Source: Psychrobacter sp. JB385
GTDB taxonomy: Bacteria > Pseudomonadota > Gammaproteobacteria > Pseudomonadales > Moraxellaceae
Length of the DNA stretch: 64,000 bases
Assembly: GCF_900163785.1 (NCBI RefSeq)
Contig: NZ_FUKN01000011.1
Span: 1 to 64,000, forward strand
Direction: 5' to 3'
This document shows, one piece after another, positions 18,964 to 28,290 of this stretch. The position numbers and the translations under genes were made by a program. Position 1 is the stretch's first letter. The number at the start of each line of letters is the position of its first letter. The notes under the pieces were generated by a model, which worked only from the letters and a program-made list of their open reading frames with translations, was not told the origin of the DNA and did no database searches.

Positions 18964-21708
18964 TCAAGTCACCGTGGCTTTTTGCGTACTCAGGCTTTCG
19001 ATGAGTGCTGATTTTAGGGCATCTAATCTATCAGTAGATAAGGGCTCATCATTTTGGTCGCTGATATAAAACATATCCTCTGCACGCTCGCCCAAGGTAG
19101 TAATACGGGCAGCATGTACCTCAATCTTTTGTTGTAAAAACACCTGTCCCACTCGCGCCAACAATCCAGGTTGATCCAGCGTTTCTAAGCTCATGATATG
19201 TTGGTCTGATGCGTCATTAAACTCAAAATTAATCACCGTCGTCACCTCAAAGTGTTTGAGCTGGCGAGGCATGCGCTTGTTGGTTAGCTTAAGCACCGTT
19301 GGATCTTTAAAGGCATTGATTAGACGCTGCTTAAGCTCCTGCTGGCTGTCTTCATCAACCAACAGTGTACCGCTAGGGTCAAGGAGCACATACGAATCTA
19401 AGGCAAAGTCGCGGGTAGCTGTAATAATACGAGCGTCCAATACATCCAAATTCATCTGATCGAATACGGCCATCGTGACGGCAAATAGATTCATCTGATC
19501 TTGCGTATAGACGAAGACCTGCACAGCATCAAGTGCCAGCTCTCGATGCTCGCGTAATACGACCAGTGGCGGGCTGTCTGCGTTAGAGGCAAGACCGATG
19601 GGCGGATGGTTCAAGATCGCTTCGGTATGCCATAGGATATCTTCGGCAATCTCTCGCAAAAAGTACTCATCACCCAAATCGTCCCACAATCGCAAGACTT
19701 CGTCGCGATTCATATGCTGATTTTTGACATTGTCCAGCATCTCCAAAGTTTGCTTGCGGGTAGCACTGATCATGTCTTGACGGTTGGTTGGCGCATCTAT
19801 ATCAGCCCGCAAAATGCGCCGAGTCTGAGAGTAGAGCTGTTTCATAAGGGTTGCCCGCCAGCTGTTCCATAACTGTGGGTTAGTCGCGTTCATATCGGCA
19901 ACGGTCAAGACGTACAGATGATTGAGATGGGTAACATTGCCAACCAAATTTGCAAAAATAGTGACCACTTCAGGGTCTGAGATGTCTTTTTTCTGAGCGG
20001 TCATCGACATCAATAAATGATAACGGGTTAGCCAGCCGACCAAGTTGGCATCTGCTAAGCTCATGCCGTGCGCTAAACAAAACTCAATCGACTCCGTTTC
20101 ACCAAGCTCACTGTGATTGCCGCCACGACCTTTGGCAATGTCATGGAACATCGCTGCCAATACCAAGATTTCTTTGCGCTCGATTCGTTGGAATATTGAG
20201 CTCACCAAGGGAAAGTCTTCGTAAAAACGGGGATCAGTAAAGCGGTGCAAAATTCGAATCAAAAATAGCGTGTGCGCATCCACTGTGTAACGATGGAACA
20301 GATCGTATTGCATCAAACCCGTCACTTGAGCAAAAGCTGGAATATAACTGCCCAAAACGCCACAGCGATTCATGGTACGCAAACGATGAAACAGATAATT
20401 TTGTTCTTTTAGATTGGCCAAAAACAACGCTTGATGCACAGGGTTGTCGCGGTACACCTGATCGATACCGCGTGCAGCGATCTTAAGCGCGCGCAAGGTA
20501 TGAGTACGCACGTTTTTGATACCGTGCTGACCCATCAATAAAAACATCTCCAAAATTGCTTCAGGATGCTGAGCAAAAACCCTATGATGCGACATGGCGA
20601 TTTGGTCGCCGATTTGATTAAAATGCGCGTTGATCGGCTGCTTTTTTGGTCGCTCGGCATCGGGTAAATGCGATTCTATGATTGTCTCATAGTAATGGTT
20701 GGTCAACATCTCAGACAATGTCGAGATTTTCATAGCGCAGCGATAATAATCCCGCATAAACCGCTCGACTGCCGCATTTGGCTCATCATCTGGCTGAGTC
20801 TCATAACCCATCAACTGAGCAATCTCGCGCTGATAATCAAACAGTAGCTTGTTTTCATTACGACCTGTCAAGACATGCAGGTAATGACGTATTTGCCATA
20901 AGTAACCCTCTGCAAAGCTCAGCTCATCAAACTCTTTTTCTGTCAAAAAGTTCTGTTGTACCAAATCATAAAGCTTACTGACGCGAAAATAGCGTTTGGT
21001 CACCCAGCCAACCAAATGAATGTCGCGTAAACCGCCTGGCGCTGTTTTGATATTTGGCTCAAGGTTGTATTCTGTGGCATTGTGCTGTAAATAGCGCTCT
21101 CTTGCTTCAGCAACCTTGACATCATAAAAGTCACGCGGCGACCACTGTTTATTGACAATCTGAATGGGCGTCTGTTGCAGCGCTTCGTTTCCAATCAATA
21201 ACCGAGCCTCTAGCTGGGCACTGGCAATGGTATGATCAAGCGCGGCTTCCAAAGCATCATTGACGCTACGCACAGAGAGAGCCGGCTCTAACCCGATATC
21301 CCACAGTAGCGCCACTAAGCGATCTATTTTTTGATTGGTATCTGCACTCATCTCATCTGGATAAAGCAGCAAAATATCAATATCTGAATACAGCGACAGC
21401 TCACCGCGACCGTAGCCGCCTGTGGCAAACAGTGCCAAATCCGTCTTATCTAGCTCAAACCAAGTAAAGAGCGCAGTAAGCAAGCGATCAATAGCGCACG
21501 CTCGTGCCGCCACTAGCTGACGGATATTGACACCACGCTCCAGAGCACGGCTGATGTCGTCATTGATTTGGCTTAACCATTTTGGAATATCGATGAGTAG
21601 CTGTTCGGTATCATGCGTGTCTGCCAATAGTGATGTGTTGGCCGCTGTATTATTCAATAGCAAAGGTAAGGGCGTTAGATCAATAGTAGCAACATCACAA
21701 TTCAGCAT
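18964..21708 (-). CDS. glnD: [Protein-PII] uridylyltransferase/uridylyl-removing enzyme
   Basis: A 914-residue bifunctional nitrogen sensor that uridylylates PII proteins when glutamine is low and removes UMP when it is high. Visible parts in order are the nucleotidyltransferase motif GGYGRGELSLYSDIDILLLYP, the linker block APGGLRDIHLVGWVTKRYF, the HD phosphohydrolase with HDIAKGRGGNHSELG, and two C-terminal ACT domains (VFVYTQDQMNLFAVTMAVFDQ and METLDQPGLLARVGQVFLQ-like sequence). The length is normal. A TTG at 21753 opens the frame earlier, but the ATG at 21708 is the better start. map lies upstream on the same strand behind its own terminator. Confidence 0.96.
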   Translation of the reverse strand: MLNCDVATIDLTPLPLLLNNTAANTSLLADTHDTEQLLIDIPKWLSQINDDISRALERGVNIRQLVAARACAIDRLLTALFTWFELDKTDLALFATGGYGRGELSLYSDIDILLLYPDEMSADTNQKIDRLVALLWDIGLEPALSVRSVNDALEAALDHTIASAQLEARLLIGNEALQQTPIQIVNKQWSPRDFYDVKVAEARERYLQHNATEYNLEPNIKTAPGGLRDIHLVGWVTKRYFRVSKLYDLVQQNFLTEKEFDELSFAEGYLWQIRHYLHVLTGRNENKLLFDYQREIAQLMGYETQPDDEPNAAVERFMRDYYRCAMKISTLSEMLTNHYYETIIESHLPDAERPKKQPINAHFNQIGDQIAMSHHRVFAQHPEAILEMFLLMGQHGIKNVRTHTLRALKIAARGIDQVYRDNPVHQALFLANLKEQNYLFHRLRTMNRCGVLGSYIPAFAQVTGLMQYDLFHRYTVDAHTLFLIRILHRFTDPRFYEDFPLVSSIFQRIERKEILVLAAMFHDIAKGRGGNHSELGETESIEFCLAHGMSLADANLVGWLTRYHLLMSMTAQKKDISDPEVVTIFANLVGNVTHLNHLYVLTVADMNATNPQLWNSWRATLMKQLYSQTRRILRADIDAPTNRQDMISATRKQTLEMLDNVKNQHMNRDEVLRLWDDLGDEYFLREIAEDILWHTEAILNHPPIGLASNADSPPLVVLREHRELALDAVQVFVYTQDQMNLFAVTMAVFDQMNLDVLDARIITATRDFALDSYVLLDPSGTLLVDEDSQQELKQRLINAFKDPTVLKLTNKRMPRQLKHFEVTTVINFEFNDASDQHIMSLETLDQPGLLARVGQVFLQQKIEVHAARITTLGERAEDMFYISDQNDEPLSTDRLDALKSALIESLSTQKATVT

Positions 21709-21885
21709 GAGAAGTATCCAATTAAGAGGTTGAAAATAAATCGTTAAAACCAAAGCGTTAAAATCAAGTCGTCAAAAGCAAAGAGCGATTAGGAATGATA
21801 AAACACGCGCCACACAAATCATATGAGAAAAAGTATAAAGATAAGCTTTACCGACATACTATTCAATATGCCCTAATTATGCGCC

Positions 21886-21916
21886 AAAAAAAAGACCGCC
21901 TAAGCGATCTTTTTTA
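21886..21916 (-). terminator. Rho-independent terminator of map
   Basis: AAAAAGACCGC and GCGATCTTTTT pair with one G-T wobble around CTAA, with A- and T-runs on both sides. It lies three bases past the map stop and about 180 bases before the glnD start. Confidence 0.8.
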
Positions 21917-21918
21917 TA

Positions 21919-22710
21919 TTATTGGGTCAAAAAGCTCAAATCTTCTTCAGGTCGCGTGGTAAATACCTCACAGCCATTGTCGGTCACAACCATCGTATGC
22001 TCCCATTGAGCAGACAACTTACGGTCTTTGGTGATCGCTGTCCATTCATCGGGCAAAATTTTCGTCTGCCATGTGCCTTGGTTAATCATTGGCTCAATGG
22101 TAAAGGTCATCCCCGTTTTTAGCTCAAACCCCGTGCCTTTTTTGCCATAATGCATGACTTGTGGCTCATGGTGAAACTCATTGCTGATACCATGTCCGCA
22201 GAATTCGCGAACGATACTGAAGCGTTCAGGCTCGACCACTTCTTGAATGGCAGCACCAATATCGCCTAAGCGTGCGCCGTTTTTGACAACACTCATGCCC
22301 GCATATAGGGCGTCTTGGGCCACTTTGCAAATACGCTGCGCCATGATAGAGCCGTTGCCTACGATCCACATTTTTGAGGTATCGCCATAATAACCGTCTT
22401 TGATGACGGTCACATCGATATTGATGATATCACCATCTTTGAGTAGTTTGTTTTCGGCAGGAATACCATGACAGACCACATGGTTGACAGAGGTACAAAT
22501 CGATTTTGGAAAGCCATTGTAATTGAGCGGTGCAGGAATGGCTTTTTGCACATTAACGATATAATCGTGCGCGATTTGGTTAAGGGCTTCGGTACTAACG
22601 CCGACCTTGACATGCTCATTAAGCATCACAAGGACATCACTGGCAAGTTTACCAGCCACACGCATTTTTTCTATGGCTTCGGGGGATTGTATAAGGGATT
22701 TTTTAGTCAT
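21919..22710 (-). CDS. map: Methionine aminopeptidase, type I
   Basis: A 263-residue metalloenzyme that removes the initiator methionine from nascent proteins. Metal ligands are seen in INIDVTVIKDGYYGDTSKMW (Asp, Asp), CGHGISNEFHHEPQVMHYG (His), MTFTIEPMI (Glu) and AQWEHTMVVT (Glu). CTSVNHVVCHGIP holds the substrate-side His. The start is placed at the second of two adjacent ATGs (22713, 22710), giving MTKKSLIQSPEAIEKMRVAGKLA, the usual type I beginning. The open frame reaches 22782, but that part does not match the family. The product of an adjacent rpsB is not in the window. Confidence 0.96.
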   Translation of the reverse strand: MTKKSLIQSPEAIEKMRVAGKLASDVLVMLNEHVKVGVSTEALNQIAHDYIVNVQKAIPAPLNYNGFPKSICTSVNHVVCHGIPAENKLLKDGDIINIDVTVIKDGYYGDTSKMWIVGNGSIMAQRICKVAQDALYAGMSVVKNGARLGDIGAAIQEVVEPERFSIVREFCGHGISNEFHHEPQVMHYGKKGTGFELKTGMTFTIEPMINQGTWQTKILPDEWTAITKDRKLSAQWEHTMVVTDNGCEVFTTRPEEDLSFLTQ

Positions 22711-23035
22711 CATCGTCTTACTTATAGTTATGAGATTGGTATGGTGCATTATAGCATAAATGTGGGTAGTGCTGTTTTGCACGCATCGACCGTCTATTTG
22801 TTGATTAAGTTGTCATCTACCTGACAAGTCACTGCTTCTCTGGCTTTATAGATATGACTATAAAGTCATCAAAATACCGCCTAAACGCGGAAAAATTCAT
22901 TGAATGTTGCTAAATATAGTCGTAATGTAATTTTGGTTGCTAAATGGATTAGCAAAGGTTTTCAGTGCTTTTTTGCAGGATGCAAGAATGAAAGGACTGA
23001 AAACGGCCTCACCTTAACGATACAAGGATGTTGTT
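22711..23035. other. Divergent intergenic region map/lipase
   Basis: About 325 bases without a credible gene. They separate map from the lipase gene and should contain promoters for both. An AAGGA ribosome site lies eight bases before the lipase ATG. I see no operator or strong palindrome. Confidence 0.4.
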
Positions 23036-24112
23036 ATGAGACTCAAAGGTTATATACCTTCGGCAGACATGCCAAGCTTTTTTTTGCCCACACTTGCTAC
23101 TATTGGTGCGGGTATCTTTATGATAATCATACAGACCAATTCTGCTCAAGCAGCGGGTCAGTATTATAATTGTGCCAATGCCAACGGTTGCAAGTTGGTT
23201 GATAGCCAATATTTCACATCGAGCTATACCAAAACGCAGTATCCTGTCGTCATGGCGCACGGTCTTGGCGGTTTTACCACGCTATTTGGGGTCATCGATT
23301 ATTTTAATGGAATTCCTGGTGAGTTGATAAAAGGTGGCTCAGAGGTATATACCACCAAAACGTCCGCCGTCAATAACAGTGAAATCCGCGGTGAGCAATT
23401 GCTGCAACAAGTCAAAACCATCACTGCCATCTCAGGCAAGCCCAAAGTCAATTTATTTGGGCACAGTCAGGGCGGTATCGATATTCGTTATGTCGCTGGC
23501 GTCGCGCCAAAATACGTCGCCTCAGTAACGGCCGTCTCAAGTCCAGAGCAAGGCTCAAAAACCGCAGATTTTGTCAAAAAAACGCTTGAGCCAAACAACA
23601 CTACTGGCGAGCCATCAAACGTCACCACGCAGCTGGTATCAGGCGTATTTAATTTAATTGGTGGCTTTACGGATATCGGCTCTGGCATCAGTTTTAAGCA
23701 GATACAACAGCAAGATGGCTGGAAAGCACTGGTTGCTTTATCCACCAATGGCGCTGCCAATTTTAACGCAAAATTCCCAGCCGCGATGCCGACCTCATAC
23801 TGCGGGCAGCCTAGCAACACCAAAGTAGGTGGTATCAGCTATTATTCATTCAGTGGTGTGGGTCAGCTGACCAGTGCTGTTGACCCCAGCGATTATCTGT
23901 TAGCTGCAACGGGCGTGCCATTTGCAGGCGAGTCCAACGATGGTTTGGTATCTGCTTGCTCAAGTAGGCTCGGTTATGTGATTCGTGATAATTATAAAAT
24001 GAATCACTTAGATTCAGCTGACCAAGTACTGGGTCTGACCGCATGGGGTGAGTCTGAACCAAAATCTATCTATCGCACCCAAGTGAATCGTCTGAAAAAC
24101 GCCAGTCTATAA
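23036..24112 (+). CDS. lipA: Secreted triacylglycerol lipase (family I)
   Basis: A 358-residue secreted alpha/beta-hydrolase that cleaves long-chain triglycerides. A long signal peptide ends near NSAQAAG at about 41. The oxyanion region is YPVVMAHGLGGF. The nucleophile Ser is in LFGHSQGGIDIRYVAG. The acid Asp is in ESNDGLVSACSSRLG and the His in YKMNHLDSADQVLGL, the same layout as Pseudomonas family I.1/I.2 lipases. Two cysteines near the C-terminus may form the typical disulfide. The foldase gene follows 122 bases downstream, as these lipases require. Folding in the periplasm and type II secretion are inferred. Confidence 0.94.
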   Translation: MRLKGYIPSADMPSFFLPTLATIGAGIFMIIIQTNSAQAAGQYYNCANANGCKLVDSQYFTSSYTKTQYPVVMAHGLGGFTTLFGVIDYFNGIPGELIKGGSEVYTTKTSAVNNSEIRGEQLLQQVKTITAISGKPKVNLFGHSQGGIDIRYVAGVAPKYVASVTAVSSPEQGSKTADFVKKTLEPNNTTGEPSNVTTQLVSGVFNLIGGFTDIGSGISFKQIQQQDGWKALVALSTNGAANFNAKFPAAMPTSYCGQPSNTKVGGISYYSFSGVGQLTSAVDPSDYLLAATGVPFAGESNDGLVSACSSRLGYVIRDNYKMNHLDSADQVLGLTAWGESEPKSIYRTQVNRLKNASL

Positions 24113-24234
24113 AGGGTTTATAATGATTGACAAAGATGGCTTTAATTAGACTTTGGCTATATTGATGCTGTTTTTGTTTATCAAAGTGACCAATCACCAT
24201 ATCCACTTATTTTCGCTACTAAGATATCTTTGCT

Positions 24235-25338
24235 ATGTCAAATAATCGCCGTTCGCCTTTTTTAACTGTCGTGATGATTGCGGTGGTCATCCTCTTAACC
24301 GTGGCGATTATTTTATGGTTCAAACCAAACAATAATAGCGTTGTCTCTACCCAAGTGGCTTCCACCACAACAGACAGTCCAATTAATGATAGCGAATCGA
24401 ATCTAGTCAGTTCTGACCAAGATACGAATACCAGCCCTACTCAGGGCAATACGTTACTTGTGACAGGTCTTGAGAACCTACCGCGCTCGTTGCAAGGCAC
24501 GACGGTCGATGGTGAAATCATCATTGATGAAAATAAACAACTGGTCGTGACCGAGGGCTTACGGCGTTTATTCGATTACTTTTTGTCTGCATTTGGGGAG
24601 GAAGAAGAAAGTGTGATTCATGAGCGCATAAAAGCGTATATTCGTAATCACACACCAGAGCCTGCTGCCAGTCAAGCCATCGATATATTCAATCAATATG
24701 TGGCGTATCTTAAAGCCCTGCCAGAGATAGAGAAACGCTATGGCAACCTACAATTGCAAGCAACGCAAAGTGGTAAGCTCGATTTAAATGTCGTGGCGCA
24801 GCGCAAGCAAGACGTGGCAAAGCTTCGTCAACAGCATTTTGACAAGCCAACCATTAGCGCATTTTTTGGCGCAGAAGAGGTCTATGACAATTATAGTGTT
24901 GAGATGATTAAAATCAATCAAAACGAGCAGCTATCTGATACCCAAAAAGAAGTAGCAAGACAAGACTATATCAGCCGTATGCCAGACACTGTCACCAAAA
25001 CTAACATTGAGCAGCAAGCCAATATCAATGCCTTAATCACTCGCACAGAGCAGATGAAAGCAAAAGGCGCGACGGCAGAAGAGTTATATAAAATGCGTCG
25101 TGAGTTGGTAGGCGCACCAGCTGCTGCACGGTTAGCGCAAGTGGATCAAGAAGATGCAAGTTTTGATCAACGTTTTACGCAATATCAAACCCAAAAACAA
25201 CTGCTGTTGAGCCAAAACTCAAGCAATGCGCAAACCCAAATTGAGCAGATCGAACAGCAATTGTTTGATGAGAGTGAGCGTAAACGGTTGTCGGGCTATG
25301 CAGCGCTGCAACAACAAAAAGCTACCCGCTCTAATTAA
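24235..25338 (+). CDS. lifO: Lipase-specific foldase (lipase chaperone)
   Basis: A 367-residue inner-membrane-anchored steric chaperone needed to fold the neighbouring lipase in the periplasm. One N-terminal membrane helix (VVMIAVVILLTVAIILWF, about 12-30) is followed by a variable Ser/Thr/Asn linker. The family signature is GLRRLFDYFLSAFGEEEE near residues 106-123, the Rx1x2FDY(F/C)L-S-A motif that contacts the lipase. The rest is charged and helical, as in the extended alpha-helical scaffold. The ATG at 24235 has only a weak ribosome site (ATATCTTTGCT), so translation may be low relative to lipA. Length and order match known lipA-lifO pairs. Confidence 0.93.
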   Translation: MSNNRRSPFLTVVMIAVVILLTVAIILWFKPNNNSVVSTQVASTTTDSPINDSESNLVSSDQDTNTSPTQGNTLLVTGLENLPRSLQGTTVDGEIIIDENKQLVVTEGLRRLFDYFLSAFGEEEESVIHERIKAYIRNHTPEPAASQAIDIFNQYVAYLKALPEIEKRYGNLQLQATQSGKLDLNVVAQRKQDVAKLRQQHFDKPTISAFFGAEEVYDNYSVEMIKINQNEQLSDTQKEVARQDYISRMPDTVTKTNIEQQANINALITRTEQMKAKGATAEELYKMRRELVGAPAAARLAQVDQEDASFDQRFTQYQTQKQLLLSQNSSNAQTQIEQIEQQLFDESERKRLSGYAALQQQKATRSN

Positions 25339-25619
25339 ATGCTTAATGAATCATGCAAAAAGCGTTAGCAGTTACTGGCATAGCTAGCAAGACTCCGTAG
25401 CAAAAAGACTATAAAGAAGCACAAATACTAGCGCAATCATGCACTCAATCTATAAAGACAACTGAGCAGTAGCTATGCATAATAGCTTGATTGTTTAGAT
25501 ATCTGAATAAAACCATAAACCAATGATAATAAAGCTCATGGTTAGGATAAAAAGCAAAGCTTCTTTTATGCAATTGCTTTTTATACTAACTGTGCTTAGT
25601 AACTTATATAGGAGTTTGT

Positions 25620-26108
25620 ATGAAAAACATGACTAAAATGATGATGGCAGCGACGCTTGCTGTTGGTACACTGGCTGCTGGTTGTCAAACCACGCCAAGC
25701 GTTACAGCACCCGTTACTCAGGCGATTACTTCTGAGGCGCTACAAGCGCACAATTGGCAGCTGGTTGATGCCAAACGTATGAATGGTGAAAGAGTCAGTC
25801 AGCTGTTTATCAATCCAGCGAAACCATTGACGTTAAGTTTTTTTAAAGACAATGGCAGCGAGCGTGTGACGTTCAAAAACACCTGTAATAATATGGGCGC
25901 ACAGTACAGTGTCGTCAATGGCAATGTACAGATCAAAAATGGTATCAGTACAATGATGGCCTGCCCTGAGCCGCAAGCGAGTTTTGACACAGCGACCCTA
26001 GCAACGGTACAAGGCAAATACAGCCTTAGTAAAAATGCCAAAAATGTCCCTGTCTTAACCATCAAAAATGACAATCAAGTGGCTTACTTTAAAGCCGTCT
26101 CTAAATAA
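25620..26108 (+). CDS. META-domain lipoprotein
   Basis: A 162-residue lipoprotein. The signal peptide ends in the lipobox LAAGC at about 18-22. The mature part has one META domain (HslJ-like): NWQLVDAKRMNGERV, TLSFFKDNGSERVTFKNTCNNMGAQYSVVNGNVQIK, and the paired-Cys block MMACPEPQ. META domains occur in outer-membrane or secreted stress proteins such as HslJ, and no enzymatic function is known. A strong AGGAG lies six bases before the ATG. A terminator follows the stop. The call is on the domain, not a specific function. Confidence 0.85.
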   Translation: MKNMTKMMMAATLAVGTLAAGCQTTPSVTAPVTQAITSEALQAHNWQLVDAKRMNGERVSQLFINPAKPLTLSFFKDNGSERVTFKNTCNNMGAQYSVVNGNVQIKNGISTMMACPEPQASFDTATLATVQGKYSLSKNAKNVPVLTIKNDNQVAYFKAVSK

Positions 26109-26154
26109 GCCAGCGATATATTAGAATGATATAAATACTCTGGTTAGATTTGAT

Positions 26155-26185
26155 AAGGCCTCACTGATATGTGGGGCCTTTTTTT
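26155..26185 (+). terminator. Rho-independent terminator of the META lipoprotein gene
   Basis: AAGGCCTCAC and GTGGGGCCTT form a ten-base stem with one G-T pair, and seven T follow. It overlaps the first ATG (26169) of the next open frame, which argues that the next gene starts later. Confidence 0.88.
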
Positions 26186-26264
26186 GTCCAAAGTTTGTCG
26201 AATTTTGCGCTACACTAGAGTAAAGCTGCTGTCATACCTTAGCGATTTTATTGGATACTATTTT

Positions 26265-27284
26265 ATGTTTAAAACCATTATGTCAAAACCAACCACGAAT
26301 AACGTCACGATAAAAGGGGCGATGACGATTGCTATATTGGCAGCTCTCACTGGCTGTCAGACACTGCCGAGTGCTGAAATAAAAAAGCTGACCAGTACAG
26401 TGGATAGCAATCCACTGACCGCCGCTATGCCTGCCGTTGATCGTCAAGGACACATTGCTTATGTGGAAGAGCAAGGGTCAGGGAGCGCCAAAGTATCGGC
26501 ACTATATAGCATCCGTCCTGATGGCAGTGATCGTCATCTCATCGATCAGATCACAGGTTATATCTATGCGCCAGCGTGGTCGGCTGATGGTCAACTGCTT
26601 GCTTATAGCAAACAAGCCCCGCGCGAGCATCCAAAGATTTATATTTATGATAAAAGCAGCAAAACGCGCAATCTGGTCGTCAATGCTGAAGGAAGTAATA
26701 TGTCAGCGTCATTTTCACCTGATGGTCAACACCTGCTCTATAGCTCTACGGTTGGCGGCAATGCTGATATTTATAAGATGCGTCTAAGCGATGGCGAAAC
26801 CAAGCAACTGATGACACTACCAAGTACTGAGGTACAGCCTAGCTATGCAGCTGACGGCAAAAGCTTTGTCTATACCAGTGACAAAGTCCGTGCGGGCAGG
26901 CCGAGCATCTATCGTTATACTTTTGCCACTGGCAATGCAACATTGATACCGACAGGAGGATATGCTGCCAGCCCGCAACTAAGCGCAGATGGTCAGCGCA
27001 TGGCTTACCTAAATGGTCGTAAGGCTGCTGTCATGACACTAGCGACTGGACAAGTGACCAATCTGGCCGAAACAGGACTCGATGAACCGGCACGTCTATC
27101 TCCTTCTGGAAGTTATGCGGTCTATCCAACGCGTCATTCAAAAATCAGCGGGCAAGTAGGCGGTCAAAGTTTAGGACGTCAAAAAGGTGGCGATTTGGTT
27201 GTTCATTCGCTCTCAGGAAACACAAGTTACGCCATCAATAGCCAAAATGGTGGCGTCGTACGTTCACCCGTTTGGGGTCGTTAA
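26265..27284 (+). CDS. TolB-like beta-propeller lipoprotein
   Basis: A 339-residue lipoprotein (numbering from 26265). The N-terminus has a basic and hydrophobic stretch with the lipobox AALTGC. The mature part is a series of PD40/WD40-like blades: ALYSIRPDGSDRHLID, YAPAWSADGQLLAYSK, MSASFSPDGQHLLYSS, QPSYAADGKSFVYTS, SPQLSADGQRMAYL. This resembles the C-terminal propeller of TolB, but the TolB N-terminal domain and tol neighbours are missing, so it is not TolB itself. Such propellers bind proteins or sugars in the periplasm. I chose ATG 26265 because the earlier frame start lies inside the upstream terminator; 26280 is also possible. Confidence 0.85.
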   Translation: MFKTIMSKPTTNNVTIKGAMTIAILAALTGCQTLPSAEIKKLTSTVDSNPLTAAMPAVDRQGHIAYVEEQGSGSAKVSALYSIRPDGSDRHLIDQITGYIYAPAWSADGQLLAYSKQAPREHPKIYIYDKSSKTRNLVVNAEGSNMSASFSPDGQHLLYSSTVGGNADIYKMRLSDGETKQLMTLPSTEVQPSYAADGKSFVYTSDKVRAGRPSIYRYTFATGNATLIPTGGYAASPQLSADGQRMAYLNGRKAAVMTLATGQVTNLAETGLDEPARLSPSGSYAVYPTRHSKISGQVGGQSLGRQKGGDLVVHSLSGNTSYAINSQNGGVVRSPVWGR

Positions 27285-27433
27285 GGGCGAAACCTATGTA
27301 TTATGTAATGGAATGTATATATAATCATTAATAAAGAAACATAAGTTGATTCTAATTCGTCAGTTTTAGAAGTTGTTATTTAGCGCTTAAAGCAGTTGAC
27401 GTTACCTGATCAAGCAAGAAGAGGACACGTACT

Positions 27434-28090
27434 ATGCAAGAGTCTTTTTTAGTATTCCTTACTAAAATTAGTTTATACCCGACGGCTATATTTACAGGAC
27501 TTGTGATGTTCGTGACTTTGTATTGGGTCGTGTCTTTAATCGGTCTGGCAGATATGGATAGCGTCGATTTGGGTGATGCAGGCGGTGATGTTGATGTCTC
27601 TGATTTATCGTCGACAGGATTCTTTACAGGTCTCATGCTCAAGTTTGGTCTTTATGGCGTGCCGCTTATTATCATACTGTCATTAATTAGTTTGATTGGT
27701 TGGGTACTCAGCTACTTATATACGAGTTTTTTACATCAATATTTTGACTCTGGCCTCTTATATTATGTATTTGGTACAGGCGCACTGGTCTTTGTTTTGG
27801 TGATATCGATGTGGCTCACGGGTCTTATTATTTCACCTATCCGCAAAAACATCGCCAATATCCCCAACCGCAATGCTGCGAGCAATATTGGTAAAGTTGC
27901 TACCGTACGTACACTCAGTGTGACAAACCAACATGGCGAAGCGGAGCTACATGATGGCGGCGCAGGACTCATCCTCAAAATTCGTTCGGATGCACAAGAC
28001 AATCAGCTAAAACAAGGCGATAAAGTGGTGTTGGTAGAGTATTTAGGTGAGGCCAACACCTATCGCGTGACGCCTGTAAAAGATAACTAA
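27434..28090 (+). CDS. yqiJ: YqiJ-like membrane protein with C-terminal OB-fold (NfeD-related)
   Basis: A 218-residue inner-membrane protein. Four hydrophobic helices are visible at about 15-35, 63-90 and 106-136 (GLVMFVTLYWVVSLIGLA, VPLIIILSLISLIGWVLSYLY, YYVFGTGALVFVLVISMWLTGLII). A soluble domain from about 150 has the OB-fold pattern GKVATVRTLSVTNQHGEAEL...GDKVVLVEYLGEANTYRVTPV. Proteins of this kind are regularly encoded just before flotillins, and their OB-fold resembles NfeD. GAGGAC stands about ten bases before the ATG. The flotillin gene begins 200 bases downstream on the same strand. It is probably the membrane partner of the flotillin; the function is inferred from context. Confidence 0.85.
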   Translation: MQESFLVFLTKISLYPTAIFTGLVMFVTLYWVVSLIGLADMDSVDLGDAGGDVDVSDLSSTGFFTGLMLKFGLYGVPLIIILSLISLIGWVLSYLYTSFLHQYFDSGLLYYVFGTGALVFVLVISMWLTGLIISPIRKNIANIPNRNAASNIGKVATVRTLSVTNQHGEAELHDGGAGLILKIRSDAQDNQLKQGDKVVLVEYLGEANTYRVTPVKDN

Positions 28091-28290
28091 TCACACTAAT
28101 CATAGTATTTACGATACCCACACTGCATTATCTTTGGTGAGACTCAGTTATAAGCAAATGCTAAAAAATACGCTGTCATCATAGTAAATTGTCAGTGATT
28201 TAATAATACATACAAAACAACTAAACCATTTTTAAAATGGTATCAGCAGGTTTTAAATTCGCTTGGAATGTTTTCATTAAAGGAATGAAC

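Noticed and set aside
26169..26264. Longer N-terminus for the beta-propeller lipoprotein
   Set aside because: The ATG lies inside a strong terminator and the added residues precede the lipoprotein signal sequence.
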